Below, one piece after another: positions 48,901-61,300 of a stretch of 64,000 nucleotides of DNA (its first letter is position 1; each line of letters opens with the position of its first letter). Both the position numbers and the translations under genes were made by a program. Under the pieces are notes generated by a model. That model was not told the DNA's origin. It saw only the letters and a list, made by a program, of their open reading frames with translations, and ran no database searches. Source of the stretch: Yponomeuta sedellus (Eukaryota > Arthropoda > Insecta > Lepidoptera > Yponomeutidae); NCBI GenBank assembly GCA_934045075.1, contig OW203745.1, forward strand, positions 13,922,184 to 13,986,183, given 5' to 3'.

Positions 48901-51329
48901 GTCCAGCAATAGTTTAACGAACACGTCCACAACAACCTCATCCGCCAAAGTAGCAACTACCACAGGTGAGGCCTGGTGCAATTATTATAATACGCTGGTT
49001 AAATCACGTCACCAACCCGGGCTTGGCCCCCGTGGTGGAGTATGGCTAACCTTCCTGCTATGCAGAAAAGTGAAATTATTGAGAAATTAATGAGAGCACG
49101 AGCACGTTAAGCCGTTGGTGCTGGCTGTAATGTAATGGCAGTCGTTGAGCTATGTCAGAGGAATTATTGGCGGCTTGATAACAATTGACAAGAGGTAAGG
49201 GTCGCCACTGTCTTACAATTCACCACCAACCCAGACTTGGCCCCCGTGGTGGAGTGTGGCCTAACCTTCCTGCGATGCAGGAAGAGACCCGTGCCCTAGT
49301 AGTGGGGACATTCAAGGGTTGATATCGATGCCTGGAACTAAAGCATGTAAAATAAGGAATAAAGTAAAATAATTTTAAGGAATTTGAAAAGAAAGTTTGG
49401 AGTTTTTTGTCCATTTCTCCAAAATGATCTAGATTTTGTAATAGACGCCTAGTTGGACTTGTAACGTCCATTAAGCCGCAGTATCCGCTCTACTTTGAAT
49501 GCAACCTTTTCATTTAATTTCTCGTCTCTTTCTCAAATAATAATGTCTCTGGCTCTCTCCCCGGCGCAGCGTCGCAGCTAGTTAATAATAATAATCTCTC
49601 TCCCCCCTTGGCGCTGCGTCGTCAGCTAGTTAATAATGTCTCTCCCTGGCGCAGCGTCGTCAGTTAGTTAATCATAATAATCTCCCTCCCCCCTTGGCGC
49701 TGCGTCGTCAGCTAGTTAATAATAAAAATCTCGCTCCCCCTCCGGCGCAGCGTCGTCAGCTAGTTAATAATGTCTCTCCCTGGCGCAGCGTCGTCAGTTA
49801 GTTAATAATAATAATCTCCCTCCCCCCTTGGCGCTGCGTCGTCAGCTAGTTAATAATAATAATCTCGCTCCCCCTCCGGCGCAGCGTCGTCAGCTAGTTA
49901 ATAATGTCTCTCCCTGGCGCAGCGTCGTCAGTTAGTTAATAATAATAATCTCTTTCCCCCTCCGGCGCAGCGTCGTCAGCTAGTTAATAATGTCTCTCCC
50001 TGGCGCAGCGTCGTCAGTTAGTTAATAATAATAATCTCTTTCCCCCTCCGGCGCAGCGTCGTCAGCTAGTTAATAATGTCTCTCCCTGGCGCAGCGTCGT
50101 CAGTTAGTTAATAATAATAATCTCTTTCCCCCTCCGGCGCAGCGTCGTCAGCTTGTTAATAATGTCTCTCCCTGGCGCAGCGTCGTCAGTTAGTTAATAA
50201 TGTCTCTCCCTGGCGCAGCGTCGTCAGTTAGTTAATAATAATAATCTCTTTCCCCCTCCGGCGCAGCGTCGTCAGTTAGTTAATAATAATAATCTCGCTC
50301 CCCCTCCGGCGCAGCGTCGTCAGCTAGTTAATAATGTCTCCCTGGCGCAGCGTCGTCAGCTAGTTAATAATGTCTCTCCCTGGCGCAGCGTCGTCAGTTA
50401 GTTAATAATAATAATCTCTCTCCCCCTCCGGCGCAGCGTCGTCAGCTTGTTAATAATGATAATGTCTCTTTGTGCTCGACGCAGCTAGTTAATAATGATA
50501 ATGTCTCTTTGTGCTCGACGCAGCTAGTTAATAATGATAACGTCTCTTTGTGCTCGACGCAGCTAGTTAATAATGATAACGTCTCTTTGTGCTCGACGCA
50601 GCTAGTTAATAATGATAATGTGTCTTTGTGCTCGACGCAGCTAGTTAATAATGATAATGTGTCTTTGTGCTCGACGCAGCTAGTTAATAATGATAACGTC
50701 TCTTTGTGCTCGACGCAGCTAGTTAGTAATGATAATGTGTCTTTGTGCTCGACGCAGCTAGTTAATAATACAATGGTCTGCCTCGTTGCCGCAGCGTCGT
50801 CGGCGGGCGGCGTGGCGGCGTACGCGGTGCAGGCGAGCCCGGCGCTGTACGGGCAGGCGGCGGCCGGCTACGGCTACGACGACCAGTGCCTGCGCCCCGC
50901 GCTGCCGCCGCACATTGTGAGCGCACCATCTCCTGCACTCTGTTTTTTAATTCGATGCAAAAAACCTTTGACATAATTATTGTGCCGGGGTCGTGGACCA
51001 CCAATATCATATTTGTTGTACTATTATGTGGGCATCAATACAAGTAACATAAATAACGGATGCCCTTCGGCTGCACAAACCTAAAACACAGAATACGCCA
51101 TTTTTTTCTAAATACTGCACTCTGTTTTTTAATTCGATGCAAAAAAACCTTTGACATTTTTGAACTAAAACTTTCGTAAACACAACAAATTGTAGACTTT
51201 TAGTCCGGATTTACTTACGGGTGTTGTTATATCAATAACAACACCCGTAAGTAAATCCGGAATAAAAGTCTACAACCTTTGACTTGTGCCGAGGTCGTAA
51301 ACCACCAAAATCCATCATATTTGTTGATG

Positions 51330-51381
<52 letters not shown>

Positions 51382-54300
51382 GAACACTTTATTGTACATG
51401 AAAATGGAAATTACACAGATATTTCTTAACCTAAGAGTACAGACGGCGGCCTTATCACTAAAAGTGATCTCTTCCAGACAACCTTCGGATGAACTGGACT
51501 AATACATTAGAGAAGGAAGTAGATGAACAAAAAAAAAACTTAGAAAACATTAATTTCAGAGGTTCCAAATACATGCCTCAATAACAGTTTGAATAAATAA
51601 AATTATCAACAGATACATACAAATAATTATGTGTAATAATGATGTACTATTATGTGGGCATCAATACAAGTAACATACATAACGGATGCCCTCGTATTGA
51701 TGCCCACATAATAGTGCATCAACAAATATGATGGATTTTGGTGGTTTACGACCCCGGCACATGTCAAAGGTTTTTTGCATCTAATTAAAAAACAGAGTTT
51801 CGCTGGCTATAGAGATTTACCTGCCAGGATCATTTGACGGCCTCGGTGGCGCAGCGGTTTGGCACGCCGACTGTAAAACGGAAGGTCTCGGGTTCGATCC
51901 CCGGCCGGGTCAAACTAGGAAACGATTTTTTCTAGTTGGTCTTGGATGTTATTTATGTATTTATTGTATTAAATCTATCGTCTAGGTTACTAACTGAGCT
52001 GGAAGGATCGTTTACTTACTGAGTTGGCAGTTGACTTACTTAGCTGACGGACTGGCTTACTTACTTTAATTTAATTACAATAAAGACAAAATAATTATTT
52101 TATTAGACTGATGCGCAGTGTAATCCATTTTATGAAATCGCAAGAACTTGTTTTGAAGCATAAAAATACCTGTATCAGCGTGGGTAGTACAACGACACTA
52201 GTCTCGCGTATTAAATGTCAAAAGTCGCTACTTTCTAGTACATTAAGTGTCAAATTCTGACATTTTATTGCCAGTAAACGCTTGTGCGGTCATACTACCC
52301 AGACAGGAATCTAATTAACAGCGTTGTGTCGCTTGGTGTCCGCAGAGTGGTTTCTACGAAGTGGGCTACGGAGTGAGCGGCGCGCGAGAAGGCACCTTCG
52401 GCCTCGGCGCCGGCGAGAGGTTCGGCCGGGCCGACGCCGCCTCGCCGCAGCAGGTACTGCCCGCTACTTCCACGAAACACAATACATTTGCACCAAAAAT
52501 ACACGTGGTCATAAAATACACATACATACATAACCTCACGCCTGTATCCCAGAGGGGTAGGCGGAGACCAGGGAGTGCCACTTGCCGCGATCCTGACAGT
52601 TCGCCTTCGCTTCATCAACGTACATAAGTCGTTGCATGCACGCACGCCGGTTCCGGGTACAGATAAAATACAAGACATAGATAATACAGAGAATATTGTT
52701 TGAAACGGATACTGACTAACGGAGGTTTGAAATTTCGCTGATGCCGGCACTTGCCCATTAGCTCGGTTCGAGGCCCGGCATAGGTGGAATTTTTAGCCTC
52801 TAAATCACTTGCTCGAAGAATAACCTGTACATAAAATATGTGTTTGTTATGTGTTGGTTACGTTTAGAAAAATTACATTAGCACGTAAAGTAACTTGCAC
52901 ATTAAATACGTTTGCGCGTAAAATTACGTGTATTTAAAATACATCTGCTCAAAAAATTACGTTTACATAAAATACGTTTGCAGATAAAGTTACATTTACA
53001 TAAAATACAGTTGCTTGAAAAGTTGCACAGAAAATAGTTTTTCACGAATGATTATGCGCCTAAAAATATGTTAGCACGAAAAATGCGTTCAGAAAAAAAA
53101 ACATTTGCACTAAAAGTACCTAATAATAGGTCCGTTAAATACGTTTGCACTTACATCTACACGAAAAATTACATGTACATAAAATACACTTCCATGTAAA
53201 ATTACATTTACATAAAATACATTTGTACATAAATCTGCACATTAAATAAAATTACACAGAATGCCAACATTAGGCTTAAAGACATGTATTTGCAAAAAAA
53301 TATTACACAATGTGACATTACTATTTCAATCCAAGCTGAATTCTTGCCTCCTCCGCAGGTCCCCGCCGCGTTACCTCCGGGCTACGCGTACTTCTACCAG
53401 CCTCCGCCGACCACGTACCAATATGGTGTATATCCGGTAAGTTAGTTTACAATGTATGTGCTTGTATGTAAATGTTACATATGAAAACGTTGTTTTGTCA
53501 TATTAGCCGACGAGACCATTTATCAGACTTAACACGCGTTTTTTTATAAATTCTTTTACTACAGAGCGCAAGTCTTGAATACATATATTTATTTATTCAT
53601 TATTTATCGCAAGAACACTTCCCTTAATTAATAGGGATGAATAGTAGATTGTTAACCGAGGGTGGAAAGAATCAACGAGGTATTAAGAGTAGGAATTGAT
53701 TCTTTTAACCCTGTTAAACACTCTACTTTTATAGGAAATAAATTTAGAGGAAAATAAAAACTCATTTTTATAAACCTATTAGAGGCTAAAAATTTCACCC
53801 ATGCCGGGATTCGAACCCGCAACCTCTGGCTATCCGTGCCAGAGCTCTACCACTTGAGCCAATGGGCGACCCACCAGCATCATGATGCTGCCGGTCTTAT
53901 AAAAAAATAGTTTTGTGCATAGGTACCCTTGATCCATGAAAGAGTTTCAAAAGAAGATTTTATATTCTGTAAGAAAAATCATTCTGTTTTCGAAGCTGGT
54001 TTCCAAGCTTCGAAAACAGAATGATTTTTCTTTATTCGAAACCAGGTTTCCTAAAAAGAAAAATAATTCTCTTTTCGAAACTGGTTTCGAAACTTTGGTT
54101 TCGAAAGTGGCCGAAGCCATTTTTAAAGTTCATTCCGCCCTTAGGTGGAAAGTAATTTGAATGAGTTTTTCACTCTCTATGGAGGTAAGCAGCATTTTCC
54201 ACCCAATGATCCGATCAACAACAACAACACTAATATCCGAGTATAAGAAATGAAATAGTAGATTGTTAAACGAGTGTGAAAAGAATCAATTCCCGAGGTA

Positions 54301-55242
54301 TTTAGACGCCCGAGCGCAGAGAGTGCGGCTATAGTCCGAGTAGGAATTTATTCTTTTACCCGTGTTAAACACTCTACTTTTCATTTCGAATATGAGGAAA
54401 ATAAAAACTCATTTTTAATATTCAAATCTTAGCATAAAAGATAATCACCTATTTTTTTGAATTCCGTCACAGATACATTTAACAGTATGCCGCCAATTAA
54501 AGTCGACTTTTTAAATTTTAAATATGGAACTCACCGCGTAATCGTTGCGGCTTATTCCGCTCAAACAAGTTTGTTCTAAGTTCACACTGGCTGTTCAGAA
54601 ACTCACATGGCCGCAGCATTTTTTTAATTTTTTTTTTTACATGAAACTCTTCACAACTGACAGTATTTTTAAAGTACATTCCGGCCCTAATGGCGCAATT
54701 TCATTAGTCGATAGGGCCCGAATGCGGGGTGCGAGAGATTTCTGGAACGCATGCCACAGTACCAAGTAATTTGAATGAGTTTTTCCCTCTCTATGTAGGG
54801 AAGCAGCATTTTCCACCCGATGATCATATCAAAACAACACTACTTTCCGAGTATAAGAAATGAAAATGTATTTTTATGTGATAATAAAAATAAATCTATT
54901 GTAATGTAATGCCATCTTTCCCAGTACGGAGGCGGGTCGAACGTGGGCGGAGTGGGCGGCGTGGGCGGAGTGGGCTCGGTGTCCGGAGCGGGGAAGGTCT
55001 CCACGTACACGCAGCAGCAGCCACCCTACGAGCCTGACACTTACAAAGCAGGTGCGTGCAGTCACCCATTAAACGCTGCGCTAACTAGCGTCGGGGCCTA
55101 GTGAAACCGAGTGATTGGAATTAGGGTTGTTGAGGAACTTCTTATGAGGAAGAGAATTTTTTTTAAATTGGTTTTGAGGAATAGGATGAGGATGGGGAAT
55201 CTGGCAGACTAAGACGAAGTGGATGAGGATGCAGGAGACTTC

Positions 55243-55317
<75 letters not shown>

Positions 55318-58300
55318 TTTCGTTTCAACAAAACTTATTAAATTCCTATTGAATTCCTCTCAAAATATGAACAAAGGATTTTTTTTAAATCAATTTTGAG
55401 AAAGAGGAACCTCAAAAATATGGGGAAATTCCTCATTTTGAGGAAGGGGAATCCTAATCAACCCTAACTGGAATCAATAATTTAAGCAACAACAGACAGG
55501 TAGTAATTAACTAAAGCGCTCGAGGCCTAGCCTAACCCAGTGATTGGAATCAATCACTTGAGTGAAGCAACAACAGGCGCGGTCAGGTGCAGGATGAGTG
55601 ACCGTTCCGTAACTACCGCTAGTGGCATGGTTTCCGAGCGCTTCCGTGCTTCGCAAGGCACGTTAGGCCGTTGGTGCCAGTCGGTCGGCAGTCGTTAAGC
55701 CATGTCAGAGGATTTATGGGCGGCTTGATAAATTTTGCCAGTAAGGCCCGCCGCTGCCTTACAATCCTCCATCAACCCGGACTTAGTCCCTGTGGTGGAG
55801 TATGGTATGTCCTAACCTCCCTGCGATGCAGGAATAGACCCGTGCCCCAGTAGTGGTGACATGGTAACAGCCAGTCCATACAACGACCAGTTCTCTATAT
55901 ATCTCACTAATTATTATTATTATTAATACGTTTATGTGCACATAAGTAAAAAAAATACAATGGCAATGTGGCGGACTTAATGCTATAAGCATTTTCTACC
56001 AGTCAACCACAGATGGTGCAAGAGATTAAATGGTAGGCATTCAAAACATAACGGAAGAGAAACATAGTTAAAATTAGATAAGCTGACAAGTACTCAATAA
56101 GTACATATAATATATAAGTAAGTTAATATACACTATACTTAATAATTATATTTAAAAATATATATAACTATCACAACATAGGTATTATAAATATATATAT
56201 TAAAAAGGACGTAAGACAGTAGTGAGATTGTAATTACACACAGCTGGTCTAATCACTAATCACAGATGTAACTGTAAGATGTTTATAAAATAGAGGAATA
56301 CCTAGAAGATAATACATTCAACTAATCTACAAAAGAAGTAAAATAAATACAGATTAATCTTAATTATGTGGGGTTTACCGGGCTGATGATGATGAATCTT
56401 AATTATAATAGAAATTTAATTTAATATTGCGTGTCGTCCAGGGTCCACAAAGATCCATATTTGTAGTTATGTCGTCTGTATATACTTGTGAAATGCAATA
56501 AATTATTGAGTACAATTCGAACTAGGTGTCCATTTCAAAATCTTGATAATTTTGGAGAAAATATTGACAAAAAACCTCCAACTCCATACAACGGCTAGTT
56601 CTCAATATAACTGCTTAATCATACTGGTATGTTACAATAATAGTCAAATAAATAAATAAATGTGCTGTGTGGTGTCGGCCTAGAGAATAGCACCAACCCA
56701 AATTCTTCCCGCGGGTGTCGTAAAAGGCGACTAAGGGACACAAACCGGGGGGTGGGCAGCAGCGCCCCCTGCAGTACAATTTCACCGAACTGCGATCCCC
56801 AACCCGCATGCCCAGCGTGGGGATTATGGGCATTACCACCCCAATGGTGGCACAACCTTGCTCTCATTAGGGGAGGGCTGTGTCCAGCAGTGGACTAATA
56901 TAGCCTGAAGAAGAAGAAGAAGTTAGTTAGACCTGAGGTTTCCGCACTTAGCATCATAGTTGGGCCATTGTACGTAGCGAGCGCTGAGGTACGCTAACAC
57001 CTTAGGCACTAGGGTTTCCTTACAATGTTTTCCTTCACGGTCAGCCAGTAGTATTGCTACTATAATTTCACAAATGTACATAACTTAGAAAACAAAGTCA
57101 TTGGTACATGCCGGGGTTCGAACCCACGACCTCCCGATTGAGAAGCCGGCGTTCTACACCGCTCAAGAAGAAGAAGAAATAAATATGTTGTGACGGTGCA
57201 AACCTCTTCATACCATCTTTATTTCTTTTTCCATCTATCATTTTCAAATATTTAAATTATGTACGTCACACATTCTTCGATTTCCCTCATTTTTCACCAT
57301 TACTACTTTACCCTTTGACCAGATCTGACATTTTTACCTGCTTCTCCGCTTATCCGTTTTCATCCAGTTTTTCCGTTTTATCTACATGTAATATTTACAA
57401 ATAAAACCAGATCAGAAGTCGTTGAGTGTGGAAATGACAGGGGTAACTGTTGTCAACAGCGGGCCCATACAACGCGTCGGCGAGCAAATCAGCGGCGGGC
57501 GGCGCGGCCGCGGCCGACCTCACCAGCGCCGCAATGTACGCCAAGGCGCACCAAGCTCTCAACAAGGTCAATGTGAGTGGATAATGTTACACTATTTTTG
57601 TTTTCAATGCACTAACCCGTGCTAAGGACAAATTTAAAAACCTATTTAGAGGCTAAAAATTTCACCCATGCCGGGATTCGAACCCGCAACCTCAGCCGGA
57701 TAGCCAGAGGTTGCGGGTTCGAATCCCAGCATGGGTGAAATTTTTAGCCTCTAAATAGGTTTTTAGATATGTCACAGTCAGAAGTCTTAAACGGTCAAAA
57801 CTAGTTTAATATTGGCCTTTTTGCATCTACTTAGTGAGATAATTTATACAGCGTCCAGTGGTATCTTCACTCACACTAGATGGGTGAAGGGACCACTCCG
57901 ACGCTGTAGTGCCTGGGACATGGTTTTATAGATGGTGTAGGCTTGCCCAGCACCTATACCATCCTGACAGCTTAGTCGGCCTAGCCCACAGGAAAGACTA
58001 GGCAATACGTGCGGAGCAAACCAAACCCACGGGTTTCCTCACGATGTTTTCCTTCACGGTTAGGGTGTGGTATTGCGACTACAAATTCGCAAATGTACGT
58101 AACTTTGAAATTAAAGCCATTGGTACATGCCCGCACTCGGGATCGAACCTGGGGCTCTCACTTGCCAGTCCATGCCAGTCATGGTCAAAACTAGTTTTGA
58201 CTTTTAAAAAAACCTATTTGTGACATATATCTATGTGTGTATATCTAAGCACAGGTGTAACTATTTTTAACAGTCCAAACAACGGCCAGTTTTCTATATA

Positions 58301-61300
58301 TCTCACTAATCACAGATGTAACTGTTTAAAAACCTATTTAGAGGCTAAAAATTCCACCTACGCCGGGATTCGAACCCGCGACCTCTGGCTATCCGTGCCA
58401 GCGCTCTTTCCAACTGAGCTAATGGATGACTCACCGGCATCAGTGAAATTTCGAACCTCTACACTATTCTCTGTATTACTTACAGGCAGCGACATCTGGC
58501 TGAAGTAATTTGCATCACTTGCAGCCCCGAGTACCTACTTTGCAGTTAGCTTTTACATCGGAATTACTGACTGTAAAATTTGGTCGAAACTAGTTTTGAC
58601 TGCAGAAAAATAAAGTAAAATTCTGATTTGTATCCAACAATGTCGAGTTGGTTTTCGGTCTTACATGTTCAACCTAACACGCTCCTTAGCGCTACGCTAC
58701 GTGCTTCGTCGCACCTATATTTTTGTTGTCGCAGCTTGGTTGATGCATCATTTTAGGTGTTTTTACCATTTGGTATTTCAAATGTAAGCTTTGGACAAAA
58801 GTACTTTTGACTGATTTCTGCAGTCAAAACTAGTTTTGACCGTTTAAGAGTTTTGACTGTAACAGATATCTACATAGATAGATGGAAAATTTATTCAACT
58901 CTTCTGTATGGCTCAGCAATACCGGTCAGGTCATCATCACAGAATATATTTGAAATTAAAAATGTACCTTACGTTTTTACAAAACCGGCTTTAACCTTTG
59001 TTAAACTTTAGTGTAGTATTTCTTAATGATTCGCGATACTCGTAACAAATAATCTAATTAATAATCGCGATTTGACCCGTTTAATATAAAAAAAAATTGT
59101 GTGTTACTGAAGTACAGGTTCTTTTGCAAATAATGAGTTCCCACAGTATGGAAGGATTTGAAAGTCTGTCGTCATGCCTATTCTATTGAAAAGACTGTGC
59201 ATTAGACTCGTTCCGTGACAAGTGATTGTGTTCTGTGGATGGTATTATTATTATTATTCTTTATTAGGAAATCCAACAGCACAAAATAACTATAAAATAT
59301 CTGCAAACAATTATTGTTGCAACAATAAAGCCAAAAATAGATTTCACTTGTAAATATTACTATACAATGTCAAGCAGTGGGCGTAAATTAAATATTAATA
59401 TGTTTTAATTCAATGGAATTGGGAAGTGGACGGGGCGAGGAGAGGGAGGGGTGTATGTGTGTACGTGTGTGTGTGAGGTTGAGTGTGTGTGTGTGTGTGT
59501 GAGGGTGAGTGTGTGTGTGTGTAATTAGTCGAGTAGAGCCTGATGTTCGAAGGAGGCTTTGCTAGATGAGAATATGTTAATTTCGAAATTAGAGCGAAAC
59601 GTGAATTATAGGTATTTAACAAGTCCAGAAATCACCGCATGTCGTCCGTAGTTTGTACTAGAGTGTGGCGCGCGAAGTGGTTTTTGTTGATAGCAGTCCC
59701 GTTGCCCCCGACAGAGCTACGAGAAGGCGACGTTCCACTCGGGCACCCCGCCGCCGTTCGGCGCGGCCTCGCACCACCTGTACATCCCCGGCCCGCCGCA
59801 CCACCACCACCACCTGCAGCAGCACCACCAGGTCAGTGCCCGCCGCGCCCCACGACCCACGGCACACGCACCACGCCCCACGGCCCACGCACCTCGCCCC
59901 ACGGCCCACGCACTACGCCCCACGGCCCACGCCCCACGCCCCCAATCAGCCAGCCCATGAACAGAGTATGCAAGGGTAGATAGTCAGCCCGTGAACAGAA
60001 CATACGAGGCTAGATAGTTGGCACGTGGACAGAGTATACTAGGCTAGATAGTCAGAGCATACGAGGCTAGATGGTCAGCCCGTAAACAGAGCATACGAGA
60101 ATAGATAGTTGGCACGTGAACAGAGTATACTAGGCTAGATAGTTAGCCCATAAACAGAGCATAGGAGAATAGATAGTCAGAGCATACGAGGCTAGATGGT
60201 CAGCCCATGAACAGAACATACTAGGCTAGATAGTTAGCCCATAAACAGAGCATAGCAGAATAGATAGTCAGAGCATACGAGGCTAGATAGTCGACCCATA
60301 AACAGAGCATACGAGGCTAGATAGTCGACCCATAAACAGAGCATACGAGGCTAGATAGTCAGCCCATAAACAGAGCATAGGAGAATAGATAGTCAGAGCA
60401 TACGAGGCTAGATGGTCAGCCCATGAACAGAACATACTAGGCTAGATAGTTAGCCCATAAACAGAGCATAGGAGAATAGATAGTCAGAGCATACAAGGCT
60501 AGATGGTCAGCCCATGAACAGAACATACTAGGCTAGGTAGTTAGCCCATAAACAGAGTATAGGAGAATAGATAGTCAGAGCATACGAGGCTAGATGGTCA
60601 GCCCTAGGAGAATAGATAGTCAGAGCATACGATGCTAGATGGTCAGCCCATGAACAGAACATACTAGGCTAGATAGTTAGCCCATAAACAGAGCATAGCA
60701 GAATAGATAGTCAGAGCATACGAGGCTAGATAGTCGACCCATAAACAGAGCATACGAGGCTAGATAGTCGACCCATAAACAGAGCATACGAGGCTAGATA
60801 GTCAGCCCATAAACAGAGCATAAGAGAATAGATAGTCAGAGCATACGAGGCTAGATGGTCAGCCCATGAACAGAACATACTAGGCTAGATAGTTAGCCCA
60901 TAAACAGAGCATAGGAGAATAGATAGTCAGAGCATACGAGGCTAGATGGTCAGCCCATGAACAGAACATACTAGGCTAGGTAGTTAGCCCATAAACAGAG
61001 TATAGGAGAATAGATAGTCAGAGCATACGAGGCTAGATGGTCAGCCCATGAACAGAACATACTAGGCTAGATAGTTAGCCCATAAACAGAGCATAGGAGA
61101 AAAGATAGTCAGAGCATACGAGGCTAGATAGTCGACCCATAAACAGAGCATACGAGGCTAGATAGTCAGCCCATAAACAGAGCATACGAGAATATATAGT
61201 CAGCCCATACACAGAGCATACGAGGCTAGATAGTCAGCACGTGAACAGAGAATACGAGGCTAGATAGTCTGCCCATAAACAGAGCATAGATAGTCTGCCC

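Larger units (their letters stand above)
50917..52345. other. Intron 20
   Basis: About 50930-51800 is a nested set of direct and inverted copies (GTTTTTTAATTCGATGCA, ATCAATACAAGTAACAT, ACCACCAA-ATC). An 84-bp hairpin lies at 51191-51274. A GATA microsatellite at about 51326-51380 is followed by GAGAACACTTTATTGTACATG, an antisense LINE tail. A tRNA-derived SINE lies at 51838-51990. The rest is AT-rich. The acceptor is TTGGTGTCCGCAG. Confidence 0.6.

Noticed and set aside
50470..50976. 168-codon frame with 13-residue repeats (CSTQLVNNDNVSL) running into exon 20
   Set aside because: The 39-bp unit is a multiple of 3 and lacks stops, so it stays open and happens to share the exon frame. A splice acceptor precedes exon 20 and the intron 19 donor is clear, so I treat it as intron. 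Retention cannot be ruled out.
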